Assembly (NCBI GenBank): GCA_030441535.1
Contig: JAUJFZ010000004.1
Span: forward strand, 291,804 to 355,803
Direction: 5' to 3'
Source: Betaproteobacteria bacterium LSUCC0117
Lineage (GTDB): Bacteria; Pseudomonadota; Gammaproteobacteria; Burkholderiales; Burkholderiaceae_C
Length of the DNA: 64,000 nt
Under the pieces are notes generated by a model. That model saw only the letters and a list, made by a program, of their open reading frames with translations, was not told the origin of the DNA and did no database searches. The position numbers were made by a program, and so were the translations under genes. How positions within the stretch are numbered: position 1 is the stretch's first letter; each line of letters starts with the position of its first letter. Of the stretch, positions 25,699-33,415 are shown piece by piece.

Positions 25699-25980
25699 CT
25701 AATGCACAACTTTGGTGCAGATGGAGTGGCTTGAAAATACTTCACACGATCCATGAATAATACTGTTCGTCGAGCATGTTGGGCTAACTCATTGTTTTCG
25801 AAAGTAATTGTTGCACCAAGGTGTGTTGGTCTGTCGCGTGCGTGTCTATGGGTTCGTTAGACATAGGGTTTCCCCTTAGAGTCGTCTGTCATAGACATCG
25901 GTACATTCAGCCCACCACATCGAGTGGCGTCCGCCGCTCTGACGATGTCGGTGGTTTTTTTCACAGTTTCAGGAGACACC
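25699..25980. other. regulatory intergenic region before TRAP system 2
   Basis: No credible gene is seen in these 282 bases. A possible promoter has TTGAAA (25731-25736) and AATAAT (25756-25761) with long 19-base spacing. Two inverted repeats with TGTCTA half-sites follow: TGTCTA (25843-25848)/TAGACA (25858-25863), and the palindrome at 25882-25898. An AGGAGA ribosome binding site precedes the ATG at 25981. Confidence 0.6.
25882..25898. promoter_or_regulatory. palindromic operator, same core as upstream of coxM
   Basis: TCGTCT and AGACAT flank a five-base spacer. Read on the (-) strand the core is TGTCTATGACAGAC, an exact 14-base match to the (+) strand core at 63694-63707 upstream of the CO dehydrogenase operon. 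A related half-site pair (TGTCTA/TAGACA) lies at 25843-25863. The identity of sequence and promoter-proximal position supports a shared regulator; the protein is not in the window as far as I can tell. Confidence 0.65.
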
Positions 25981-27141
25981 ATGGAAAACACAAAGCCTCA
26001 AGTTATTGAAGCACCTGCGAAAGACGCGACCGCACGTCGTAAGTTTTTCAAAACCGCAGCCGCTGGCGCAGCCGGCGTCGCCACTCTGTCAGCGCCGATG
26101 ATCTCGGTCGCACAGTCACCTATCGTCTTCAAGATGCAAGGTGCCTGGGGCGCGAAAGACATCTTCAACGAGATGGCCGAAGACTACGTCAAGCGCGTCA
26201 ACGAAATGGCCGGTGGCCGTTTGCGCATTGAGTACCTGACTGCTGGCGCGGTTGTGAAGCCTTTCGAGGTGACCGACGCCGTTAGCAAGGGCGTGCTGGA
26301 TGCAGGTCACACAGTTGCGGTTTACTGGTACGGTAAATCCAAGGTGGCTTCACTGTTCGGCTCAGGCCCTGTGACGGGTGCAAACGCTGAGCAAACACTC
26401 GGCTGGATGATGCGTGGTGGCGGTTACGCTTTCTACGAAGAGCTGCAGAAGACTTTGGGTCTGAACCTGAAAGGTTTCTTTGCTTTCCCAATGCCTACAC
26501 AGCCACTGGGATGGTTCAAGAAGACACCTCCCAAGACCGCCAAAGAGCTGAATGGTTTCAAGTACCGTACAGTGGGCTTGGCTGCTGACCTGATGCAAGA
26601 GTTGGGCATGAAAGTGACCCAGTTGCCAGGCGGCGAAATCGTTCCCGCGATGGAGCGTGGCGTGATTGACGCGTTCGAGTTCAACAACCCAACGTCTGAC
26701 AGCCGCTTCGGTGCACAGGACGTGGCGAAGTACTACTCAATGGGTTCATACCACCAGGCGATGGAGTTCTTTGAAATCATCTTCAACGGCGACAAGTACA
26801 ACGCACTGTCACCCGACTTGAAGGCGATTCTGCAATACGCTTCTGAAGCGGTGTCTTCTTCCAACACTTGGACAGCTCAAGACAACTACTCACGCGACCT
26901 GCAGAAGTTGATCACCAAAGACGGCGTTAAGGTGTCACGCACACCCAAGGCTGTGTTTGATGCGCAAATTGCTGCTTGGGACAAAGTGGTGGCACGCTTG
27001 GAAGCAGAAGATCCCTTCTTCAAGAAGGTGTTGGCATCACAGAAGGATTGGGCACGTCGCGTTGCGTACTACTCGTTCTTCAACGAGGCCGACTACAAAA
27101 CGGCTTACGAGCACGTTTTCAAGACCAAGCTACCTAAGTAA
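25981..27141 (+). CDS. dctP: TRAP transporter substrate-binding protein, system 2, Tat signal
   Basis: The periplasmic binding protein has 386 residues. The N terminus is long and carries ARRKFFKTAAAGAAG (about 18-32) ending near VAQS, a twin-arginine-type signal, so it may be exported folded. The body resembles TakP/DctP proteins that bind 2-oxo acids or other carboxylates. PGGEIVPAMERGVID (about 218-232) and the FNNPTSDSRFG stretch contain the usual ligand-contact region. The start at 25981 follows AGGAGA. A strong terminator-like hairpin lies just after the stop, which would favour the binding protein over the permeases. Amidase in the same operon suggests the ligand may be an amide or its acid; this is inferred. 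Confidence 0.88.
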   Translation: MENTKPQVIEAPAKDATARRKFFKTAAAGAAGVATLSAPMISVAQSPIVFKMQGAWGAKDIFNEMAEDYVKRVNEMAGGRLRIEYLTAGAVVKPFEVTDAVSKGVLDAGHTVAVYWYGKSKVASLFGSGPVTGANAEQTLGWMMRGGGYAFYEELQKTLGLNLKGFFAFPMPTQPLGWFKKTPPKTAKELNGFKYRTVGLAADLMQELGMKVTQLPGGEIVPAMERGVIDAFEFNNPTSDSRFGAQDVAKYYSMGSYHQAMEFFEIIFNGDKYNALSPDLKAILQYASEAVSSSNTWTAQDNYSRDLQKLITKDGVKVSRTPKAVFDAQIAAWDKVVARLEAEDPFFKKVLASQKDWARRVAYYSFFNEADYKTAYEHVFKTKLPK

Positions 27142-27161
27142 TTTGGTCGGCTAAAAACAGT

Positions 27162-27193
27162 CGCTGCTGGCTGTCCAGCAGCGGCTTTTTTTT
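27162..27193 (+). terminator. intrinsic terminator / attenuator after dctP, system 2
   Basis: CGCTGCTGG (27162-27170) pairs perfectly with CCAGCAGCG (27175-27183) around a CTGT loop, and eight T residues end at 27193. Because dctQ starts only 15 bases later, partial termination here would set a high binding-protein to permease ratio. Confidence 0.85.
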
Positions 27194-27207
27194 ATTGATG
27201 GATCATC

Positions 27208-27792
27208 ATGATTAAATTTATACGCACAGTTGATTATTTGTCAGAGACGATTGGTAAGACCTTCGGCTGGACCGTTTTGGTCCTGACGGCGAGCACGTGC
27301 TACGAAGTATTCCGTCGCTACGTCATGAATGACCCGACCGACTGGGCGTTCGATATGAGTTACATGCTCTACGGGGCATTATTTTTGATGTCTGGCGCCT
27401 ACACGTTGGCAAAGGGTGGGCACGTGCGTGGTGACTTCATGTACCGCAAGTGGCAGCCTCGTACGCAGGCGAAGGTGGACTTCGCGCTGTATCTGCTATT
27501 TTTCTTCCCTGGTGTTTTGGCGCTGGTTTTTTCTGGTTTCTTTTATGGCGCCGATGCGATGCGTATCCAAGAGGTCAGTGTGAACAGCCCCGTGGGTGTG
27601 CCGGTTTGGCCACTCAAAATGATTATTTTTGTAGCGGGCATCACGCTGGTCTTACAAGGCTTGGCCGAACTGTGCCGTTGTATTTTGTGCATTCAAAACA
27701 ATGAATGGTTAGACCGCGGCGACGACGTTGTCGAGCTTGAAACCGCATTGCAACAACAATTTGGCAAATCAGAGGAAGGCCACAAAGCATGA
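27208..27792 (+). CDS. dctQ: TRAP transporter small permease (DctQ), system 2
   Basis: The 194-residue protein has four predicted inner-membrane helices. GWTVLVLTASTCYEVFRRYV (about 18-37) and the AFDMSYMLYGALFLMSGAYTLAKGGHVRGDF region (about 51-81) are typical of DctQ subunits that pair with fatty/keto-acid-type TRAP large permeases. The C terminus is a charged cytoplasmic tail of about 30 residues. The gene follows the terminator-like hairpin, and its stop overlaps the dctM start by four bases. No good ribosome binding site is visible before the ATG. Confidence 0.88.
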   Translation: MIKFIRTVDYLSETIGKTFGWTVLVLTASTCYEVFRRYVMNDPTDWAFDMSYMLYGALFLMSGAYTLAKGGHVRGDFMYRKWQPRTQAKVDFALYLLFFFPGVLALVFSGFFYGADAMRIQEVSVNSPVGVPVWPLKMIIFVAGITLVLQGLAELCRCILCIQNNEWLDRGDDVVELETALQQQFGKSEEGHKA

Positions 27793-29228
27793 GCGATCCA
27801 ATCATTGCCCTGGTCATGCTGGGGCTCTTCATCGTTTTTATTTTCCTGGGTTTCCCAATCGCCTTCACTTTGATGGCAATGGGTATCATGTTCGGCGCCT
27901 ATGCGTACCATACGCCGGGGCAGAACCTTTTCGATAACAACATTTTCTACCTCTTCACACAGAACACGTTCAGTGTGATGAACAACGATGTGTTGATCTC
28001 CATCCCGCTGTTCTTATTCATGGGTTACATCATCGAGCGGGCGAACATTTTGGATCGCTTGTTTGAGAGCTTGCAGGTATCGCTGCGTCATGTACCTGGC
28101 TCTATGGCAGTTGCCGCCTTGATTACCTGTGCGCTGTTTGCGACCGCGACGGGTATCGTTGGCGCCGTGGTGACGTTGATGGGGTTGTTGGCGCTGCCTT
28201 CCATGCTGAAAGCGGGCTATGACCAGAAGCTATCGACTGGCGTGATAGCTGCGGGTGGTACCTTGGGTATATTGATCCCGCCATCGATCATGCTGATCGT
28301 ATACGCCGCGACCGCGGGCGTGTCTGTCGTCAAGCTCTACGCCGCCGCAATGATCCCCGGGATGTTGCTCGCAGGTCTGTACTTGGTGTACGTGATTGGC
28401 CGCGTCGTGATCAACCCCAAGTTGGCGCCGAAGCCAAAAGACGTCGATGAAGTTGGATTCTTCAAAGCCGTGCAGTTGTTGGTCACTGCCTTCTTACCGT
28501 TGGCGGCCCTAATCATGACTGTTTTGGGTTCCATCCTGTTTGGCCTGGCGACTCCAAGCGAAGCGGCTGCGATGGGCTCTTTGGGCGGCATGGTACTTGC
28601 CGTGGTTTACCGCGCGATGACGTGGCAGCGCTTGAAAGAGGCCGTCTTCCTAACTGCCAAGACCACCGCTATGGTGTGTTACCTGTTTGTGGGCTCGTGG
28701 ACGTTCTCCAGCGTGTTCTCCTACTTGGGTGGCGAGAGCGTGGTGAAAGACTTCATGCTCTCAATGGACCTCAGCACCGTGCAGTTCCTGCTGTTGACGC
28801 AGCTGATCATCTTCATCTTGGGCTGGCCCCTGGAGTGGAGTGAGATCATCATCATCTTCGTGCCGATCTTCTTGCCGTTGCTGGAGCACTTCAACGTTGA
28901 CCCGATGCTGTTCGGTATTTTGATTGCGATCAACTTACAGACGTCTTTCCTAACCCCGCCGATGGCCATGTCCGCGTATTACCTCAAGGGCATTGCGCCG
29001 AAGGAGGTGGAGCTGTGGACCATCTTCAAGGGGTGCTTCCCGTTCTTGGGTATGGTGTTCCTAACCATTGCTTTGGTTTATGTGCAGCCCAAGATCGTGA
29101 CCTGGTTGCCTGACCTCATGTATAACAGCCAGCACAGCATGGAAGATGTGACGCCCACCGAAGAGGAAGAGGGCAGTGTGATGGACCCTGCCTTCTTGAT
29201 GGGTGGCAGTTCCGACAAGAAAGAGTAA
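27789..29228 (+). CDS. dctM: TRAP transporter large permease (DctM), system 2
   Basis: The 479-residue protein has about twelve hydrophobic segments. Diagnostic stretches are AGGTLGILIPPSIMLIVYAA (about 154-173), ATPSEAAAMGSLGG (about 255-268), and the C-terminal LQTSFLTPPMAMSAYYLKG (about 381-399) that forms the second re-entrant hairpin. It translocates the solute handed over by DctP using an ion gradient. A polar acidic tail of about 40 residues follows the last helix. It overlaps dctQ by four bases, and the amidase gene follows after 36 bases with its own strong ribosome binding site. Confidence 0.92.
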   Translation: MSDPIIALVMLGLFIVFIFLGFPIAFTLMAMGIMFGAYAYHTPGQNLFDNNIFYLFTQNTFSVMNNDVLISIPLFLFMGYIIERANILDRLFESLQVSLRHVPGSMAVAALITCALFATATGIVGAVVTLMGLLALPSMLKAGYDQKLSTGVIAAGGTLGILIPPSIMLIVYAATAGVSVVKLYAAAMIPGMLLAGLYLVYVIGRVVINPKLAPKPKDVDEVGFFKAVQLLVTAFLPLAALIMTVLGSILFGLATPSEAAAMGSLGGMVLAVVYRAMTWQRLKEAVFLTAKTTAMVCYLFVGSWTFSSVFSYLGGESVVKDFMLSMDLSTVQFLLLTQLIIFILGWPLEWSEIIIIFVPIFLPLLEHFNVDPMLFGILIAINLQTSFLTPPMAMSAYYLKGIAPKEVELWTIFKGCFPFLGMVFLTIALVYVQPKIVTWLPDLMYNSQHSMEDVTPTEEEEGSVMDPAFLMGGSSDKKE

Positions 29229-29264
29229 GGCGCGGATGCGCTGACAAAGCTACAGGGAGATTGA

Positions 29265-30602
29265 ATGTCGCAGGAACGTTTGTGTCATGAAATGGGTGCG
29301 TCTGAATTGACGCAGGCGTTTCGCTCGGGTGCGCTGTCGTTGCAGGCGTTTTACGACGCATTGCAGCAGTACGGGGCGGCCGTTGAGCCGGAGGTGCAGG
29401 CGTTTGCGCATCAGTCCTCTGAGGTCGTCGAGGCGCAACGCTGGGTGCTTGAAGACATGGCGCGTGCCGGCGGGGATTTGCCGCAGCTATACGGTGTACC
29501 TGTCGGCATCAAAGACAACATCGACACGGCAGACTACCCTACCGAGCTCGGTTATGCGGGCGCGGCGGGTCGTACGCCGAGTGTGGATGCTTTTCTGGTG
29601 CACCGTCTGCGTGCGGCAGGGGCTGTCGTCTGGGGTAAAACCCGTACGGCGGAGCTGGCGTACCTCAACCCGCCAGTGACCAAGAACCCACGTAACTTAG
29701 CGCACACGCCAGGTGGCTCATCGAGCGGCTCTGCCGCAGCGGTGGCAGCCGGTATGGTGCCCGTTGCGGTGGGAACGCAGACCAATGGCTCGGTCATTCG
29801 ACCCGCATCCTTCTGTGGTGTACATGGCTACAAGCCCACCCGTGGCTTGGTCTTTAACGGTGGTGTTCTGAAGTGCGCACCATCGCTAGACCAAGTCGGT
29901 GTGTTTGCGCGGAGCGTTGAAGATTTGGCGCGAGTGGGCGAAGTCGTGATCGGTGGTCACGAGAGTGCGCAGGGTCGCACGATTTTCCCCATGAATCTGA
30001 GCGGCTTAGCGACTCAAGAACCGCCCATGCCGCCCAAACTGATGTTCGTTAAAACCGCGCAATGGGATGACATGGACCCGCAGGCCCGAGAGGCTTTCGA
30101 GGCGCTGGCTGAAGAGTTGGGCGACTGCATGACAGAGGTGCCTCTGCACGAGTCCGTTACCAACGCGATCGGCTGGCTCAAAACCGTCATGGAAGCCGAA
30201 ATGCACGCCAATGTTGGGACCGTTGTTGCGAAGGCGGGTGGTGTCGGTTCTGAGGAGATCAAGGCACTCTTGGCCCGTGGCGCCGACATCAAGGCCAGCG
30301 ACTACTTGTTCGCCCTCGACCGTTGTCACCACGCGGCTGCGGGCTTTGACGAATATTTTGACCATTTCGACGCCATCGTGACGCCTGCCGCGTTGGGGCC
30401 TGCCCCGGTGGGACACGGTTCGACCGGCAACCCGATCATGTCCACCTTATGGACGTTTGCCGGGTTGCCCTGCGTGTCCCTGCCGCTGCTTGAGACCGCT
30501 GACGGGCTCCCGATTGGAGTGCAGTTAGTTGGCAACTTGAATGCCGATGCGCGTCTATTACGGACGGCTAGCTGGCTTGAAAAACGTATGTTAGGGGCGT
30601 GA
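29265..30602 (+). CDS. amidase (amidase signature family)
   Basis: The 445-residue cytoplasmic hydrolase cleaves an amide or carbamoyl bond. The Ser-cisSer-Lys triad is visible: the lysine in VGIKDNID (about 81-88), GGSSSGSAAAVAAG (about 149-162), and TQTNGSVIRPAS with the nucleophilic serine near residue 175. AGGGAGA precedes the ATG. It is the fourth gene of the TRAP operon, so the imported compound may be an amide, or the enzyme may release ammonia from an intermediate. It is not GatA by context: no gatB or gatC is nearby and the protein is shorter in the C-terminal part. Confidence 0.88.
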   Translation: MSQERLCHEMGASELTQAFRSGALSLQAFYDALQQYGAAVEPEVQAFAHQSSEVVEAQRWVLEDMARAGGDLPQLYGVPVGIKDNIDTADYPTELGYAGAAGRTPSVDAFLVHRLRAAGAVVWGKTRTAELAYLNPPVTKNPRNLAHTPGGSSSGSAAAVAAGMVPVAVGTQTNGSVIRPASFCGVHGYKPTRGLVFNGGVLKCAPSLDQVGVFARSVEDLARVGEVVIGGHESAQGRTIFPMNLSGLATQEPPMPPKLMFVKTAQWDDMDPQAREAFEALAEELGDCMTEVPLHESVTNAIGWLKTVMEAEMHANVGTVVAKAGGVGSEEIKALLARGADIKASDYLFALDRCHHAAAGFDEYFDHFDAIVTPAALGPAPVGHGSTGNPIMSTLWTFAGLPCVSLPLLETADGLPIGVQLVGNLNADARLLRTASWLEKRMLGA

Positions 30603-30648
30603 GGCCGCTAGCCCCTTTAAATCTTTTTTATTGACTGGAAAACTCAAA

Positions 30649-30810
30649 ATGACCAATCGCTTGATTCAGTTTATTGCGCTGTGTATGTTGGGTCTGTTCT
30701 TCTTGCCCTATATCTGGAAGCTCAAGCAGTTCGACCTCTTGGCAATTTTGATCATGGGTATGGTGTTGCCGATCGTGGACTTTATTACCAGTCGCGAAAA
30801 ATCCAAATAA
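30649..30810 (+). CDS. small two-helix membrane protein, 53 residues
   Basis: A short open frame starts at ATG 30649 and stops at TAA 30810. The 53-residue product has a polar start (MTNRL), a first hydrophobic segment (about 5-22), a short linker with W-K-L-K-Q, a second hydrophobic segment (about 29-46) and a basic end (SREKSK). It lies 46 bases after the amidase stop and 22 bases before a strong terminator, so it is very likely the last gene of the TRAP operon. I do not recognise the family. The hydrophobic pattern and operon placement support a real gene; an upstream SD is not evident. Confidence 0.6.
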   Translation: MTNRLIQFIALCMLGLFFLPYIWKLKQFDLLAILIMGMVLPIVDFITSREKSK

Positions 30811-30832
30811 GCCGACACGGCGTGTCGTCGGT

Positions 30833-30868
30833 AGCCTCCTCGTGCGGGACACGGGGAGGCTTTTTTTT
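30833..30868 (+). terminator. intrinsic terminator of TRAP system 2/amidase operon
   Basis: AGCCTCC (30833-30839) pairs with GGAGGCT (30855-30861), extended inward by CGTG (30841-30844)/CACG (30850-30853), and is followed by a run of eight T residues (30861-30868). It separates the small membrane protein gene from the CoA transferase gene. Confidence 0.9.
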
Positions 30869-30909
30869 GGGTACGATAGCAGGCTGTCGATCATCACAGT
30901 GGACACATC

Positions 30910-32097
30910 ATGAGTGCGTTAGCGGGACTAAAGGTCATTGAATTAGGTCAACTCATCGCAGGCCCGTTTGCGGCAAAAACGTTGGCGGACTTTGGTGCCG
31001 ACGTGATCAAGGTGGAGCCACCAGGCTCTGGTGACCCGCTGCGTAAGTGGCGCCTCCTCAAAGACGGGACATCGGTCTGGTGGCAGATCCAATCTCGGAA
31101 CAAGCGCTCAGTGGCGATTGATTTAAAGTCCGCTGAGGGTCAACAGTTGGTGCGCACACTGGCCTCGGAAGCTGATGTGTTGATCGAGAATTTTCGCCCG
31201 GGATCGATGGAGCAATGGGGGCTTGGCCCCGATGCATTGCTGGCGATCAATCCGCGCTTGATCATGCTGCGGGTGAGTGGTTACGGCCAGACCGGCCCCT
31301 ACAAAGATCGCCCGGGTTTCGGCGTGGTCGCTGAAGCCATGAGCGGCCTGCGTCACCTTACCGCGGAACCTGGGCGGGTTCCCGTACGAGTCGGTGTGAG
31401 CATTGGCGACACGTTGGCGGCACTTCATGGGGTGATCGGTATTTTGATGGCGCTGCACGAACGTCAGCGCAGTGGCAAAGGGCAGGTGGTTGATGTAGCG
31501 CTTTACGAGGCCGTATTCAACTGCATGGAGAGCCTGTTGCCTGAATACAGCGCGTTTGGTGCCGTGCGGGAGGCAGCGGGCAGCGCGCTGCCCGGTATCG
31601 CCCCCAGCAACGCTTACCGCTGTGCCGGTGGCGCCTATGTTCTGGTGGCAGGTAATGGCGACAGCATTTTTAGGCGCTTGATGGGTGCCATTGGTCGCCC
31701 AGACCTTGCGGCGGATCCAACGCTTGCGGACAACACCGGGCGCGTCGCACGGGTTGTGGAGATTGACGCTGCGATCGAGGCTTGGACGTCTAGTCGTGCG
31801 GTCGAGGAGGTTTTGTCGATCCTTGAGTCGGTCTCTGTACCGGCCGGACGCATCTACACCGTCGCAGATATTGCAGCCGATCCGCACTATGAAGCGCGGG
31901 GCATGCTCCATCGTATCCAGATGGATGATGGGGATGAATTAACGATCCCAGGTATCGTTCCGAAGCTCTCACGCACGCCGGGCGCACATGACCGGAATGC
32001 ACCGCATATCGGTCAAGACACGATGGCTGTGCTGCAGTCAATTGGCTTGAGCGACGATCAAATCGCAGCACTCAGAGAAAAAGGAATCGTGTCGTGA
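30910..32097 (+). CDS. CaiB/BaiF family (class III) CoA transferase
   Basis: The 395-residue enzyme moves CoA between carboxylic acids by a ternary-complex mechanism and acts as an interlocked dimer. The N-terminal VIELGQLIAGPFAAKTLADFG (about 8-28) and KVEPPGSGDPLR (about 34-45) blocks, LIENFRPGSMEQWG (about 92-105) and the catalytic aspartate in GDTLAALHG (Asp at about 167) are all present. It is the first gene of a three-gene unit with an HMG-CoA lyase-like and a VOC gene; its stop overlaps the lyase GTG start. It probably activates a branched or hydroxylated acid that the lyase then cleaves. Confidence 0.9.
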   Translation: MSALAGLKVIELGQLIAGPFAAKTLADFGADVIKVEPPGSGDPLRKWRLLKDGTSVWWQIQSRNKRSVAIDLKSAEGQQLVRTLASEADVLIENFRPGSMEQWGLGPDALLAINPRLIMLRVSGYGQTGPYKDRPGFGVVAEAMSGLRHLTAEPGRVPVRVGVSIGDTLAALHGVIGILMALHERQRSGKGQVVDVALYEAVFNCMESLLPEYSAFGAVREAAGSALPGIAPSNAYRCAGGAYVLVAGNGDSIFRRLMGAIGRPDLAADPTLADNTGRVARVVEIDAAIEAWTSSRAVEEVLSILESVSVPAGRIYTVADIAADPHYEARGMLHRIQMDDGDELTIPGIVPKLSRTPGAHDRNAPHIGQDTMAVLQSIGLSDDQIAALREKGIVS

Positions 32098-33011
32098 GTA
32101 AACGTTTGTATTTCAATGAGGTCGTCACGCGCGATGGGTTTCAAATCGAGTCAAATTTCATCCCAACAGAAAATAAAGTAGCGCTGATCGATGCACTGAG
32201 TACCTGTGGGTTTGCAAAAATTGAAGTCACATCTTTCACATCGCCCAAGGCGATTCCGATGCTGCGCGATGCCGAGATCGTCATGGGACAGATCACCCGT
32301 CACCCAGACGTGGTCTACACCGTTTTGGTACCCAACTTACGTGGCGCAGAGCGTGCCCTTGATGTCAATGCGGATGAGTTGAACTTGGTCATGTCGACGT
32401 CAGAAACCCACAACCGTGCGAACTTGCGCATGGCCCGCGACGACAGCTTTGCGGCACTGCGTGAGGTCATCGGCTTTGTGGACGGGCGCCGACCCATTAC
32501 CGTTTCGTTATCCACCTGCTTCGGTTGCCCCATGGAAGGTGATGTCCCGGCAGCGACGGTGGCAGATTGGGCTTGGCGATTTGCTGACCTTGGTGTTCAA
32601 GGTCTCACGATTTGTGACACCACCGGGATGGCCCATCCGGCGCAGGTACAGCGATTGACTGAGCTGCTGGCGCAACGCGTTTCGACGGTGCCGTTGACGC
32701 TCCACTTTCACAACACCCGCGGGATGGGCCTAGCGAATGTGCTCGCTGCTGCACAAAGCGGTATCGAACGTTTTGATGGATCACTTGGGGGACTTGGCGG
32801 ATGCCCCTACGCACCGGGTGCCAGTGGCAATATTTGCTCAGAGGACACCATTAACATGCTGTCATTGATGGGCTTTGAGACGGGCATAGACATCGTGAAG
32901 CTATTGACCGTAGCCCGCACGCTACCGCACATTGTTGGGCACGACGTACCTGGGCAATTGATCAAAGCGGGTTTGGTGACCGACTGCCATCCTGCGCCAG
33001 TACAGGGGTGA
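32094..33011 (+). CDS. mvaB: hydroxymethylglutaryl-CoA lyase-like enzyme
   Basis: The 305-residue DRE-TIM metallolyase starts with VTRDGFQIESNFIP (about 9-22), the divalent-metal and catalytic Arg/Asp motif. It carries the C-terminal HMG-CoA lyase loop GGLGGCPYAPGASGN (about 231-245) with the active-site cysteine. It cleaves HMG-CoA to acetyl-CoA and acetoacetate, or a close analogue. The GTG start overlaps the CoA transferase stop (GTGA). Together the two genes can convert a free 3-hydroxy-3-methyl dicarboxylate to CoA ester and then split it. No carboxylase of the leucine pathway is nearby, so a specialised acid is more likely than leucine breakdown. Confidence 0.88.
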   Translation: MSKRLYFNEVVTRDGFQIESNFIPTENKVALIDALSTCGFAKIEVTSFTSPKAIPMLRDAEIVMGQITRHPDVVYTVLVPNLRGAERALDVNADELNLVMSTSETHNRANLRMARDDSFAALREVIGFVDGRRPITVSLSTCFGCPMEGDVPAATVADWAWRFADLGVQGLTICDTTGMAHPAQVQRLTELLAQRVSTVPLTLHFHNTRGMGLANVLAAAQSGIERFDGSLGGLGGCPYAPGASGNICSEDTINMLSLMGFETGIDIVKLLTVARTLPHIVGHDVPGQLIKAGLVTDCHPAPVQG

Positions 33012-33014
33012 GTC

Positions 33015-33407
33015 ATGATTGACCATTTGGATCATTTGGTTCTCACAACAAGCGATGAGGTCGCTTGTATCGACTTCTATACCCGCGTCCTAGGCATGCG
33101 GCTTGAGGTTTTTCAGGCGGGATCGCCACCAATGCCTCGTCGTGCGTTTTTGTTTGGCGCGCAAAAAATCAATCTGCACGTCAAGGGCTCTGAGTTCGAG
33201 CCGAAGGCCCACCTGCCCGTATCAGGTTCTCAGGATTGGTGTTTCATTGCCAGCGTACCGCTCGCTGAAGTGATCGACCGATTAAACGCAGCCGATTGGC
33301 CCATCATTGAGGGTCCCGTGATGCGCACGGGTGCAACCCGCGCGATCCGCTCGGTTTATGTGCGTGACCCGGATTTGAATTTAATTGAAATCTCAGAGTA
33401 CGCCTGA
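33015..33407 (+). CDS. VOC/glyoxalase superfamily protein
   Basis: The 130-residue single-domain protein has the paired beta-alpha-beta-beta-beta fold of the vicinal oxygen chelate superfamily. DHLDHLVLTTSD (about 3-14) supplies the first metal histidine, NLHVKG (about 53-58) the second region, and PDLNLIEISEYA at the C terminus the glutamate. Substrates in this family range from methylglyoxal to antibiotics. It begins 3 bases after the lyase stop with a GGGGTGA ribosome binding site, so it is part of the same unit and may act on a related intermediate or as an epimerase. Confidence 0.78.
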   Translation: MIDHLDHLVLTTSDEVACIDFYTRVLGMRLEVFQAGSPPMPRRAFLFGAQKINLHVKGSEFEPKAHLPVSGSQDWCFIASVPLAEVIDRLNAADWPIIEGPVMRTGATRAIRSVYVRDPDLNLIEISEYA

Positions 33408-33415
33408 TACCGCTG

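Noticed and set aside
25843..25898. Short repeated TGTCTA elements as a CRISPR or transposon end
   Set aside because: The repeats are six to eight bases, few in number and placed in a promoter; they fit operator half-sites better.
31123..31911. 262-codon antisense frame in the CoA transferase gene
   Set aside because: The CaiB family motifs run the full length of the (+) frame; no support for the reverse.
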